Positions 22,180 through 30,201 of a DNA stretch of 34,433 bases are shown here, one piece after another (the first letter of the stretch is position 1; each line of letters opens with the position of its first letter). A program made the position numbers and the translations under genes. The stretch spans positions 1 to 34,433 of the forward strand of contig CAZZIE010000037.1 in assembly GCA_964654185.1 (NCBI GenBank). The letters are read 5' to 3'. This DNA comes from CAYFQV01 sp964654185 (GTDB lineage: Bacteria; Spirochaetota; Spirochaetia; DSM-27196; PWMO01). The notes under the pieces were generated by a model. That model saw only the letters and a list, made by a program, of their open reading frames with translations. It was not told where the DNA came from and did no database searches.

Positions 22180-23718
22180 TCAGGCAGTCTCGTCGCCTAT
22201 TGACAGTGTCGGCGGCCTGCGAGGAATCGTGAGCGCGGTAACCAGAATTGTCGCGAGCGCGAGGACCAGCGTTATGGTGAAGGCCACCCGGGTCCCGGCG
22301 ACGAAGGCGGAGCGAGCGGTCGCGGCGACGCGCTCTTCCTGTCGGGCGGTGAGGGAGTCCGGGTAATCGAGATTGAGAAGCTTGTCGGACTCCTCCAGGA
22401 GAGCGGTGCGCTCCGGCCGGGTCAGGTCCAGCTCAGCGACTCCCTCCTCCAGGGTCGTTGCGAACCCGAAGGCCAGGGCGGACCCGGCGGCGGCAACGGC
22501 AAGGAGCCCGGCGATCCGTGCCAGGGCGTTGTTCACCCCCGAGGCGGTCCCGGAGAAGCGGGCGGGAACGTTGAGTGCCGAGGTGGTGATGGAGGGAATG
22601 ATCAGGACAATTCCGATGCCCTGGAGAACGATCCCGGGCAGGTAGTGGGCAAGGTATCGGGTGCTCCCGGCGTGCCAGAGGAACCACGCCGAGGCCGCCG
22701 CAATCACCGCCGGGCCGGCGATCATCTGTCCCCGCGGTCCGAACCGGTCGGTCATGCGCCCGGACGGACCCGACAGCACCGCAATGATAATGGTGATCGG
22801 CAGCACTGCGAGCCCCGCGATGGGCGGGCGCATGCCGAGGTACTGCTGGAAGAGGAACGACAGCAGGAAGAGCACTGCGGAGAAGGTGAAGTAAATCAGG
22901 AGCGTCGCGATGTTTGCACCGGTCACCTGACGGGTGAACATGGCCGCGGGCACCAGCGGCGACTCCCGTCGGGCGTTCCACAGGGCAAAGAGCGCCAGCA
23001 GCGCGACCCCGCCGGCGAGGCCCGCAACGTTGAGGACGTCCCAGGACGCCTCCGGCAGGCGAATGAGCGTCGTCGCAATGCCCAGGAGCGCCAGGAGGAT
23101 CATGATCGCTCCCGGAACGTCCAGGGTGCGTCTGGTTGCCGAGGAAACGCGGGGAATGACCGCCCGGGAGAAAGCGAAGGCGGCAAAGCCGAAAGGAGCC
23201 ATGGCAACGAAGACCAGGCGCCAGGAGATCTCCGCCAGGAATCCCCCGATGAAGGGGCCGAGCGCCGCGATCGCCCCGGACACGCCTGCCCAGAGGCCGA
23301 TGACGCGGCCCCGCTCCTCCTGCGCGAAGGCGTTGTTGATGATGGCCAGACTCCCCGGGACCATGAGGGCTGCTCCGATCCCCTGGACGCCGCGAACGAC
23401 AATGAGGAGTGTGAGGGAGGGCACCGCCCCGGCAACCAGGCTGGCCCCGGCGAAGATGAGCAGCCCCGAGTTGAACACCCGCCGCACGCCGTAGATGTCA
23501 CCGAGGGCGCCGCTTACCAGGATGAGCGAGCCGAGCATGAGGGAGTAGGCGTTCACCACCCACTGGACGCCGCTGAGGGAGGTGTCCAGGGTCGCCTGAA
23601 TGGTCGGAAGGGCAATGGTGACGGCGGAGCCCATGAGAAAGCCCGTGCCACTGGCAAGGATGCATACCACGAGAGTGAGTCGGCCGGATCGGGAGGATAG
23701 AGTGAGTGTCTCCGCCAT
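22180..23718 (-). CDS. DHA2-family (EmrB/QacA-type) MFS drug:H+ antiporter
   Basis: 512 residues with about 14 hydrophobic helices. Signature features: TM1 with GSAVTIALPTIQATLDTS (about 31-48) and VQWVVNAYSLMLGSLILVSGALGDIYGVRRVF (motif D1 and motif A), VRGVQGIGAALMVPGSLAIINNAF, and motif C SGAIAALGPFIGGFL (about 147-161). The family exports hydrophobic drugs, dyes or metabolites by proton exchange, often with an adaptor and a TolC channel in diderms. No adaptor gene adjoins it. Substrate unknown. The ATG at 23718 has GGGAG upstream. An inverted repeat at 23733-23750 precedes it. It begins 127 nt after the TRAP permease gene, in the same direction. Confidence 0.9.
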   Translation of the reverse strand: MAETLTLSSRSGRLTLVVCILASGTGFLMGSAVTIALPTIQATLDTSLSGVQWVVNAYSLMLGSLILVSGALGDIYGVRRVFNSGLLIFAGASLVAGAVPSLTLLIVVRGVQGIGAALMVPGSLAIINNAFAQEERGRVIGLWAGVSGAIAALGPFIGGFLAEISWRLVFVAMAPFGFAAFAFSRAVIPRVSSATRRTLDVPGAIMILLALLGIATTLIRLPEASWDVLNVAGLAGGVALLALFALWNARRESPLVPAAMFTRQVTGANIATLLIYFTFSAVLFLLSFLFQQYLGMRPPIAGLAVLPITIIIAVLSGPSGRMTDRFGPRGQMIAGPAVIAAASAWFLWHAGSTRYLAHYLPGIVLQGIGIVLIIPSITTSALNVPARFSGTASGVNNALARIAGLLAVAAAGSALAFGFATTLEEGVAELDLTRPERTALLEESDKLLNLDYPDSLTARQEERVAATARSAFVAGTRVAFTITLVLALATILVTALTIPRRPPTLSIGDETA

Positions 23719-23732
23719 GCACGCTCCCGTCG

Positions 23733-23750
23733 GGTGGGGCGCACCCCACC
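23733..23750 (-). promoter_or_regulatory. Inverted repeat just upstream of the DHA2 transporter gene
   Basis: GGTGGGG (23733-23739) and CCCCACC (23744-23750) form a perfect 7-bp stem with a 4-nt loop, 15 nt upstream of the transporter start. It could be a repressor site or a hairpin in the mRNA leader. No T-run follows, so it is a poor terminator candidate for the preceding TRAP genes. The remaining 95 nt of the gap is very GC-rich with no recognisable promoter. Confidence 0.35.
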
Positions 23751-23844
23751 GTGGATACCTGTTGCCTCCGGGCTGCGGGCGCCGCGGGCGGGCCTCGCGC
23801 GGCCGCCGTGCGCGGCCGGATAGTGCCCGCGGTCCCGGCGGCGC

Positions 23845-25761
23845 TTAGCCGCCGACCAGACCGGGCAACAGGCGTGTCAGGAAGGGAACATACGTAATGA
23901 TAAGCACCATTGCCAACTCAACCGCAAAGAAGGGAAGGACGTTCCGGTAGATGACCGGCAGCGGCTTCTCGAATCGGTAGGACGAGAGAAAGAGATCCAG
24001 ACCGACCGGCGGCGTAATGAAGCCGAGACCAAGATTCGCCAGGAAGATGATGCCCAGGTGCAGCGAGTGGATGCCGAAGAGCTCCCCAAGGGGGATGACC
24101 AGCGGTGCAACAATGAGGATGGCCGAGAAGATATCCATGAAGCAGCCGGTCACCAGGAGCACCAGGTTCAACAGAATCAGAAACACATACGGCGAGGTTA
24201 TGTTCTGCTCCACCCAGCTCCGCAGCGCCATGGGGACCTGGGCATCGATGATGTAGAAGGAGAGTCCCCGTGCCGCCGCCAGGATCACCAGCACGCCGCC
24301 GACAATGCTGACGCACTTCAGCGCGACGCTCAGCAGCTTCTGCAGCTTCAGCTCACGCTTGATGAGGATCTCTACGATGAGGGCGTAGAGGACCGCGACC
24401 GCAGCGGTTTCTACCAGATTGGCAATGCCGGCGAAGAAGACGACCACCACGATGACCGGGAGCAGCACCTCCCAGATCGCATCCTTCAGCGCCAGCTTCG
24501 CCTCGTCGGCGTGGAAGGGGGTTCGTGCATGGCCGCCGCGCACCGCCACAAAGATGCCGACCCCCCCGAGGACGAGCACCAGAAGCGCTCCGGGAAGGAT
24601 TCCCGCCATGAAGAGGTGGAAGATGTTCACCCCCGCCGTCGTGCCGTAGATGATGATGGCGAGGCTCGGCGGAAAGAGCAGCCCGACGTTGCTCGAGCCG
24701 GTGAGAATACCCACGGAGAACGATTCTCCCAGGTTGCCGCTCTTGCTGAGCACGTAGTAGAGAAGCCCGCCCAGCGCCAGGATGGTCACGCCGGATGCGC
24801 CGGTGAAGGAGGTGAAAAAGGCGGATGCGAGAACCGCCGCCATCACCAGCCCGCCGGGGAGCCACCCCAGGAACGCCTGAAAGAGCCGGACCAGCCGGTT
24901 CGCGGCGTTGCTTTCGGAGAGAATGTACCCGGCGAAGGTGAAGAGCGGGATGGCCGCAATGGTGTTGCTCGTGAGCATGGTATAGCCCTCGTTCGGGATC
25001 ACCTCCAGGGCGCCGCCGGCTCCGCCGAGGAGCAGGTAGGAAATGCCCGCGAGAACCACAAACAGGGGCGTGCCGATGAATGCTGAAAAGACCAGGAAGA
25101 TACTTCCACCAACCGCTATGGCCGGGACGACGGTCTCCCACGCCATGAGAAACTGATCCAGGAAGAGCGGCGGCTCCGTCAGGAGAATGAAGCCTGCATT
25201 CGCGATCGAGGAGCCTCCCAGGAATGTTCCAGCCAGGACCCCGGCAATGCCCACGATCCAGGACGCAGCACCTCCCGGGCGGCCGGCGAAGCGAAGCGCC
25301 ATGACGGCGTAGCCGATCGGCATGGCCACGATGAAGACGCGAATCGGTACCAGCCCGACGAAGCGCTCGGGGCTGAACCCGATGAGCATGAGGGAGAGTG
25401 CGCTCCACGCAAGGGCAATGCCGACGGTCGTTGCCGTGAATCCGACTATGACGCGAAAGATGTACGCGGAGCGGCGGTTGGATTCGGCGTATCCTCCGGC
25501 CATGGACAGATGGCGCCGGTTGCGCGCGGTAATCATGCCGCCGAAGTAGCCGACCACGAGGACGAAGTGCACCAGGTACCCGCTCTGGCCGAGCACGCCG
25601 GTGTGAAACACCAATCGCAGAACGATTTCGAGAATCGGGAAAAAGCACAGGAGCAGCAGAGAGCCTACCGCGATCGTGTTTTCGATTCCGTGGAGGATCC
25701 GCCGGGGAACGCCCCGCTCCGGGCGGGTCGCGACGTCGGCCGAGTCCGAAGCCTGGCCCAC
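23845..25761 (-). CDS. TRAP transporter fused small/large permease (DctQM; TatQ-M-like)
   Basis: 638 residues. The N-terminal part (about 25-165) is the four-helix DctQ-like subunit, with ARNRRHLSM near residue 80. The C-terminal part (about 215-635) is the DctM subunit with IGTPLFVVLAGISYLL, NTIAAIPLFTFAGYILSES, SAFFTSFTGASGVTILALGG, GSSNVGLLFPPSLAIIIYG and NLGLGFITPPVGLDLF. Together they form the sodium- or proton-coupled elevator permease, which receives substrate from the DctP receptor. The start is GTG 25761 with AGGAG upstream, one nt after the dctP stop. Such fusions are common. In Treponema the Tat-associated TRAP system also has a fused QM, as I recall. Confidence 0.92.
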   Translation of the reverse strand: MGQASDSADVATRPERGVPRRILHGIENTIAVGSLLLLCFFPILEIVLRLVFHTGVLGQSGYLVHFVLVVGYFGGMITARNRRHLSMAGGYAESNRRSAYIFRVIVGFTATTVGIALAWSALSLMLIGFSPERFVGLVPIRVFIVAMPIGYAVMALRFAGRPGGAASWIVGIAGVLAGTFLGGSSIANAGFILLTEPPLFLDQFLMAWETVVPAIAVGGSIFLVFSAFIGTPLFVVLAGISYLLLGGAGGALEVIPNEGYTMLTSNTIAAIPLFTFAGYILSESNAANRLVRLFQAFLGWLPGGLVMAAVLASAFFTSFTGASGVTILALGGLLYYVLSKSGNLGESFSVGILTGSSNVGLLFPPSLAIIIYGTTAGVNIFHLFMAGILPGALLVLVLGGVGIFVAVRGGHARTPFHADEAKLALKDAIWEVLLPVIVVVVFFAGIANLVETAAVAVLYALIVEILIKRELKLQKLLSVALKCVSIVGGVLVILAAARGLSFYIIDAQVPMALRSWVEQNITSPYVFLILLNLVLLVTGCFMDIFSAILIVAPLVIPLGELFGIHSLHLGIIFLANLGLGFITPPVGLDLFLSSYRFEKPLPVIYRNVLPFFAVELAMVLIITYVPFLTRLLPGLVGG

Positions 25762-25762
25762 G

Positions 25763-26761
25763 CTATCTCCTGAAGTCCTGCAGGTGCCCCCAGATCATTT
25801 CGTACACCTCTCGGGGGTAGACGTCGCCGACCAGCTCGTCTTCATTGTTGTCCAGGATGTCGTACCACATCTCGAGCTGGCGATCCGACGGCTCTATCAC
25901 GTTCAAGCCGTAGGACTCCATGGTGTCGATCGCTTCCTGCTCCAGGCGAATGACCTCTTCATCGAGGCGCTGAACGGTCCGCTCCACCGCATCGACGAGG
26001 CGCGGCTTCACGTCCTCCGGGATCCGGCCCCACGCCCGCTGGGAGACCACGAACCCGCCGATGAAGGGAGCAACCTTCACGTCGAGCATGTTGGGCGCCT
26101 GGGAGAACCACTGGAAGCCCGCCGCGGAAATGGGGCTCGCATAGAAGGCGTTGATCATGCCGCTGTTGAGTGCAGTCAGCACCTCCGTGAGCCCCACCGG
26201 CGTGATCTGGAAGCCCATGACGCGGAATGCGCGAAGCAGCTCGGTGTCGTTTCCTCCGGCGGCAAGGGTGATCTCCTTGAGGTCCGCCGGCGTCTGAACT
26301 GGCTCATCCGCGAAGAAGCGGATCCAGCCGCCTTTCGACCACCCGAGAACGGTGAAGCGACGTTGCTCAATGAGCTGAGCGAAGTCATCCTTCACCTGAT
26401 CGAAGACGTAGTTGAACTCATCATCCGTCCGTATCAGGAAGGGCAGACTGATCGTCTTGATTTCGCCGGCGATCTCGGAGAGACCCACCGTCGTGAATAT
26501 ACCCGCGTCGATCTGGCCGACGCGCATCTTGCGGACGACATCATCCTCTTCTCCGGCAATGGAGTTGTGGAAGATCTGCATTGTCACTTCGCCGTCTGAG
26601 ATATCCTCCCACTCGGCGGCAATCCTGTTGAGAGCCTCACCCCAGGGTGATTGTTCGGGAGCGGCACTCGCAACCTTGATGGTTATTGCCGGTGCTCCGA
26701 CGGTGACAGTGACGAACAGCAGAAATATGAGTGTAGCAAGCGACACGGTGCGTCTGGTCAT
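25763..26761 (-). CDS. TRAP transporter substrate-binding protein (DctP family, TatP-like)
   Basis: 332 residues with a signal peptide (about 1-24, ending VGAPA). The mature part is a DctP fold: IKVASAAPEQSPWGEALNRIAAEW (28-51), IFHNSIAGEEDDVVRKMRVGQIDAGIFT, ALNSGMINAFYASPISA and VSQRAWGRIPEDV. The conserved block that normally reads DLKGLKIR, whose Arg binds the substrate carboxylate in most DctP proteins, is DLKEITLA here (160-167), so Ala replaces Arg. This suggests a ligand other than a simple carboxylate. It overlaps the TatT gene by 4 nt (ATGA, 26758-26761) and is followed after 1 nt by the fused permease gene. Confidence 0.93.
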   Translation of the reverse strand: MTRRTVSLATLIFLLFVTVTVGAPAITIKVASAAPEQSPWGEALNRIAAEWEDISDGEVTMQIFHNSIAGEEDDVVRKMRVGQIDAGIFTTVGLSEIAGEIKTISLPFLIRTDDEFNYVFDQVKDDFAQLIEQRRFTVLGWSKGGWIRFFADEPVQTPADLKEITLAAGGNDTELLRAFRVMGFQITPVGLTEVLTALNSGMINAFYASPISAAGFQWFSQAPNMLDVKVAPFIGGFVVSQRAWGRIPEDVKPRLVDAVERTVQRLDEEVIRLEQEAIDTMESYGLNVIEPSDRQLEMWYDILDNNEDELVGDVYPREVYEMIWGHLQDFRR

Positions 26762-27708
26762 GAGGTTGCCTCTTCGTCGGTTACAATGAAAAACCGTTCA
26801 ATGTTCTCGAGATACCATCTCGCCTCACGTTGCTTGATGGTGTTGATCAATCGATACTGAGGATAGAGTTCAACGTCTATTGCCAGTGCCTTGTTCATGA
26901 GCTCCCGAAACTCGGAAACGTTCTGTTCGGGAATCGATATCCCCGTTGCAAGAGAAACGTAGGGCGACGCCTTCTTGCCATCCGCGAGCTCCACGGCATC
27001 CTCGAAGTGCTCCCGCGCCTTCTCTCTGTCGCCCCCGAGCCCGGCGGGCAGGGATGCGTAGTAGGAGATGTAGAACTCGTGAATTGCCCCTTCATCGAAG
27101 GTCGGGTTCAGCTCGAAGGCCCTGTTCATGAGACTTGCGGCGCTCTGGATCGACAGGCCGAGGTCAAGGTCGAAGGGATCCGTCGAGAAGGCGCCCATCC
27201 ACGCCGCGGCCGCCCAGTAGAGATAGGGGACATCTTCGCGGTCGGTCTGGGAGGCAATGGCTTCGAAGTCGCCGTTCTCGAGGTTTTCGCCGAATCCGGG
27301 ATGGCGAACTTCCAGCCCCTTCAGAACCATGTCGCGCCCCCGGAGGTAGAGGTTCTTGGCGCGCTCGAGCATGTGTTCTTTCTTCTCGAACTCCCCCGGC
27401 GGGAGCTGGTTTGCCGGGGTCTGGAGGAAGGCGTTCGCGTAGCTCACGTATGCGCTGCCCGTCGAGAGGAGCAATGCGTCGTTCTCCGGATCCTGCTGGA
27501 GCAGCGTGTCGTAGAGCTTCAGCGCGAAGGGCAACGCATCCGCAATGAGCTCCGGATCGTTGTCCGTCATGAACACGTTGCTGTCCCCGGTCCCCGTGAG
27601 GGCGTTGGCCGCAACGCGGACAGCCAGTCGGTTTATGGAACAGCCGGACAGTACCAGGGCCAGGGCGACCAAAATGAGCACAGCAAGGGTGCGGGATTTC
27701 TGCATCAT
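26758..27708 (-). CDS. TatT-type TPR lipoprotein associated with the TRAP transporter
   Basis: 316 residues from the ATG at 27706-27708. Lipobox LVLSGC with Cys23. The mature protein is helical: LPFALKLYDTLLQQDPENDALLLSTGSAYVSYANAFL, then LYLRGRDMVLKGLEVRHPGF, YLYWAAAAWMGAFS, SLMNRAFELNPTFDEGAIHEFYISYYASLP and KAREHFEDAVELADGKKASPYVSLA. These TPR-like repeats and the gene order match the Treponema pallidum TatT-TatP-TatQM system (Tp0956-0958, from memory), where TatT forms a trimer that binds the receptor. The lipoprotein probably presents or gates ligand for the DctP protein. First gene of the operon. There is no Shine-Dalgarno sequence; a weak promoter ends 6 nt upstream. Confidence 0.9.
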   Translation of the reverse strand: MMQKSRTLAVLILVALALVLSGCSINRLAVRVAANALTGTGDSNVFMTDNDPELIADALPFALKLYDTLLQQDPENDALLLSTGSAYVSYANAFLQTPANQLPPGEFEKKEHMLERAKNLYLRGRDMVLKGLEVRHPGFGENLENGDFEAIASQTDREDVPYLYWAAAAWMGAFSTDPFDLDLGLSIQSAASLMNRAFELNPTFDEGAIHEFYISYYASLPAGLGGDREKAREHFEDAVELADGKKASPYVSLATGISIPEQNVSEFRELMNKALAIDVELYPQYRLINTIKQREARWYLENIERFFIVTDEEATS

Positions 27709-27714
27709 GCCATC

Positions 27715-27743
27715 ATTCTCACCAATGGAGCCCCCCATTGCAA
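27715..27743 (-). promoter_or_regulatory. Weak candidate promoter for the TatT-DctP-DctQM operon
   Basis: On the minus strand TTGCAA (27738-27743), a 17-nt spacer, then GAGAAT (27715-27720), each matching four of six consensus bases. The TatT ATG begins 6 nt after the -10, so the mRNA would be leaderless. It is the best promoter-like pair I see between the ferredoxin terminator and the gene. Confidence 0.25.
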
Positions 27744-27780
27744 GGTGGTTGCGCCGGCGCGGGCGGGATTGACACAGAGC

Positions 27781-27816
27781 AAAGAAAAGGGGCCGCCGGA
27801 GTGATCCGACGGCCCC
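27781..27816 (-). terminator. Intrinsic terminator of the ferredoxin gene
   Basis: GGGGCCG-C-CGGA (27789-27800) and TCCG-A-CGGCCCC (27805-27816) form a near-perfect stem with a GTGA loop. On the minus strand the stem is followed by TTTTCTTT, the U-tract of a Rho-independent terminator. It lies 54 nt after the ferredoxin stop and insulates it from the TRAP operon. Confidence 0.75.
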
Positions 27817-27869
27817 TTGCGCCAGGTAGAATCGATGGCTGCATCTCAGTGGCGAGTGCTTCGGTACGC

Positions 27870-28055
27870 TTACTCGATTGAGATGGCCTCGACAGGACAA
27901 TCTTCGGCAGCCTCTTTGACCGCGTCCTCGAGATTCGCGGGAACCTCGTCCACGATCACTTCAGCAACCTCATCGCCCATCTGAAATACGTCGGGAACCT
28001 CGCTTGTGCAAAGTTCACACGCCGTACAAAGATCCGGATCGATCTTCGCCTTCAT
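27870..28055 (-). CDS. Single-cluster [4Fe-4S] ferredoxin
   Basis: A 61-residue acidic protein. Three Cys in DLCTACELC (C10, C13, C16) and the distal Cys in EDCPVEAISIE (C53) ligate one [4Fe-4S] cluster; the second Cys motif of 2[4Fe-4S] ferredoxins is absent. It resembles the Fer4_13-type small ferredoxins of Thermotoga and Desulfovibrio. It should be a cytoplasmic low-potential electron carrier; its partner is not encoded nearby. AAGGAG lies 7 nt before the ATG. It is monocistronic, with its own promoter/palindrome upstream and a strong terminator downstream. Confidence 0.93.
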   Translation of the reverse strand: MKAKIDPDLCTACELCTSEVPDVFQMGDEVAEVIVDEVPANLEDAVKEAAEDCPVEAISIE

Positions 28056-28075
28056 GGAGCGCTCCTTTCCCTATG

Positions 28076-28105
28076 ATTATTCCGTTACGGAACCGGGGTT
28101 GTCTG
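28076..28105 (-). promoter_or_regulatory. Ferredoxin promoter with a 13-bp palindromic operator candidate
   Basis: On the minus strand CAGACA (28100-28105), an 18-nt spacer, then AATAAT (28076-28081). Within the spacer and touching the -10 is the perfect 6-1-6 palindrome TTCCGTTACGGAA (28080-28092). A bound regulator here would block RNA polymerase. Transcription would start about 14 nt before the ferredoxin ATG. The -35 match is only partial. Confidence 0.4.
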
Positions 28106-28175
28106 TATACTTCGATGATATGAACCCAACCCCCTGCTGTCAACCAACCGCCGGGGTGCGCCCTCCCTCGTTACC

Positions 28176-29039
28176 TCACGGCGCCGGGGTGTGCGCGCCC
28201 GGGCGGACCTGCGCGCGGCTCTCCTGAACGACGCCGTACGTGGCGGCGAAGTCGCCCTCCCGGATTGCCGCTTCCAGATGCCCCGCGCTCCCGATGTAGG
28301 CTATCGGTCGCCCCGCCTCGACGTCCGCGAAGGTGCCGCCGAAGGGCAACGGCACCCACCCGCCTTCCGTTTCCACCTCCACCTGGAGAGATGCGCTTCC
28401 GGAGCCGGCATCGGCAGGTTCGAGCATCCCGGCCGCGGCCAGATCGCCGGCGGTAATGGTCGTCACCACATTTCCAAATGTGTCGATGTGTACGGTGTGC
28501 CCCTCTATCCGGGTCTCACCGCTTTCGGTCACGCTCCTGGCCTGCAGGTTGAGGAGCTTCTCGGGGGTAGTCGCGGCGCCCTTGACCGTCGCTACGCCGT
28601 TGGAGGCAATTCGCGCCGCCAGCGGCGCAAAGAGATCACGACCGTCAAAGGTGCCGGCGTAGTGCGGTCGCGCACGGCGCAGCGTCTCGAGAAGCGGATC
28701 CCGCGCACGATGGCAGGTGAGACCGGACTCGGACTGCTCCAGCAGGAGGGAGACCGCCCCGTTATCCGGGGCCACGACGCACTTCGAGCGTCCCTCGACA
28801 ATGATTTCCCGTCTTGCGCTTCCGACCCCGGGATCGACGACCAGCAGCACCACGGTGCCCCGGGGCAGATAGGGCCACGACGAGGCGAGGACGTACGCCG
28901 CCGACCGCACATCAAAGGCGGGTATACCCTGGGTGAGGTCGATGAACCGGAGTGACGGATCGTACTCCGCCATGACCGCCTTCATAATGCCCACGTAGGG
29001 ATCTCGATACCCGAAATCCGTCAGGACAGCTACGTACAT
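28176..29039 (-). CDS. SAM hydroxide adenosyltransferase-like protein (DUF62) with altered catalytic residue
   Basis: 287 residues, the usual length. Motifs: LTDFGYRDPYVGIMKAV (6-22), VVDPGVGSARR (67-77, with Asp69 and Arg76), VVAPDNGAVSLLL (88-100), GTFDGRDLFAPLAARI (129-144) and HTVHIDTFGNVVTTI. The fold is shared with fluorinase/chlorinase; known DUF62 enzymes hydrolyse S-adenosylmethionine to adenosine and methionine using an Asp-Arg-His set. In the members I know the fourth motif reads FHGRD with the catalytic His; here Asp132 takes its place (codon GAC at 28644-28646). Activity may be altered. The start ATG at 29039 has GGAGG upstream. It diverges from the D-lactate dehydrogenase gene. 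Confidence 0.9.
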   Translation of the reverse strand: MYVAVLTDFGYRDPYVGIMKAVMAEYDPSLRFIDLTQGIPAFDVRSAAYVLASSWPYLPRGTVVLLVVDPGVGSARREIIVEGRSKCVVAPDNGAVSLLLEQSESGLTCHRARDPLLETLRRARPHYAGTFDGRDLFAPLAARIASNGVATVKGAATTPEKLLNLQARSVTESGETRIEGHTVHIDTFGNVVTTITAGDLAAAGMLEPADAGSGSASLQVEVETEGGWVPLPFGGTFADVEAGRPIAYIGSAGHLEAAIREGDFAATYGVVQESRAQVRPGAHTPAP

Positions 29040-29122
29040 CTCACAACCTCCACCGGCTTGCCTCAGACCCGTGAGAGCGTAACCTTCTTCTCAAGCCCGG
29101 GTAGCACGAAAAGGAGGCCCCC

Positions 29123-30157
29123 GTGTCGCAGGACCAAAGCACGCCCATTCAGCATGGCGCACCACATATCGCACTCTTTGATGCGAAGCCCTACGATCGC
29201 TTCTACTTCGACCGTGAGAACGCGCGGTACGGCTTCAACATTACCTATCTCGAAGGGAAACTCAACCGAGAGAGCGCAGTGATCACCCACGGATTCGACG
29301 CCGTATGCATGTTCGTCAACGATCTGATCGACGCCGAGACCGCCCGCCAGGTGAAGGAAAACGGTGTCTCCCTGGTCGCGCTGCGCTGTTCGGGATACAA
29401 CAACGTCGATCTGAACGCGACCGGTCCGGAGTTGCCCGTCGTCCGGGTGCCGGCGTACTCACCGTATGCCGTGGCGGAACACACCGTCGGTCTCATGCTC
29501 ACGCTCAATCGCAAGATCCACCGCGCCTACTACCGAACCCGGGACAACAACTTCAGCCTGAACGGCCTGATCGGTTTCGACATGCACGACAAGACGGCCG
29601 GTATCATCGGCACAGGAAAGATTGGGCGGCTGGTGGCCCAGATCCTCCGAGGCTTCGGCATGCATGTGCTCGCCTACGACGTCATGCCGAATGAGGAGTG
29701 GGCGGCGGAGTATGGTGTTCGCTACGTATCTACGACCGATCTGTACCGGGAAAGCGATGTGATCAGCCTGCACTGTCCGCTGACCCCGGAGAATCTCTAC
29801 ATGATCAACAGGGGTACGATCTCCCTCATGAAGGACACCGCCATGATCGTGAACACCGGGCGGGGGAAACTGATCAATACCTCGGATCTCCTGGATGCCC
29901 TGAAGGTGCAGAAGCTCGGCTCCGCCGCTCTGGACGTCTACGAGGAGGAGACCGAATACTTCTTCGAGGACTTTTCCAGCATGTTTGTCGCCGACGACGT
30001 GCTCGCCCGGCTCCTCACTCTTCCGAACGTCCTGGTCACGAGCCACCAGGCCTTCTTCACCCATGAGGCGTTGACCAACATTGCGGCAACGACCCTGGAG
30101 AACATCCGGCTCTTCTTCGAGGAGAGCGAGACCCCGAATCTGGTCCAGCCGGGATGA
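29123..30157 (+). CDS. ldhA: D-lactate dehydrogenase (LdhA-type D-2-hydroxyacid dehydrogenase)
   Basis: 344 residues from GTG 29123, with AGGAGG at 29112-29117. NAD-binding motif GIIGTGKIG (160-168) with Asp186 (LAYDV) at the end of beta-2, favouring NAD. Catalytic Arg247 (VNTGRGKLI), Glu274 (ALDVYEEET) and His308 (VTSHQAFFTHEAL) are all present. DVYEEETEYFFED and SHQAFFT are hallmarks of fermentative D-LdhA, which reduces pyruvate to D-lactate and regenerates NAD. This fits a fermenting spirochaete. The stop overlaps a possible ATG of the next gene (ATGA at 30154-30157); the monophosphatase gene follows in the same direction. Confidence 0.9.
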   Translation: MSQDQSTPIQHGAPHIALFDAKPYDRFYFDRENARYGFNITYLEGKLNRESAVITHGFDAVCMFVNDLIDAETARQVKENGVSLVALRCSGYNNVDLNATGPELPVVRVPAYSPYAVAEHTVGLMLTLNRKIHRAYYRTRDNNFSLNGLIGFDMHDKTAGIIGTGKIGRLVAQILRGFGMHVLAYDVMPNEEWAAEYGVRYVSTTDLYRESDVISLHCPLTPENLYMINRGTISLMKDTAMIVNTGRGKLINTSDLLDALKVQKLGSAALDVYEEETEYFFEDFSSMFVADDVLARLLTLPNVLVTSHQAFFTHEALTNIAATTLENIRLFFEESETPNLVQPG

Positions 30158-30201
30158 GCGTTCCGCGGGACGGCGGCGTCCCGCCGGGGAGGGAGGAATC
30201 T

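Noticed and set aside
27769..27774. Plus-strand TTGACA near the ferredoxin terminator
   Set aside because: The -10 position is occupied by the GC-rich terminator stem and no plus-strand gene follows.
26830..27804. Plus-strand open frame opposite the TatT gene
   Set aside because: The minus frame has a lipobox, TPR-like helices and the expected operon position; the plus product shows nothing recognisable.
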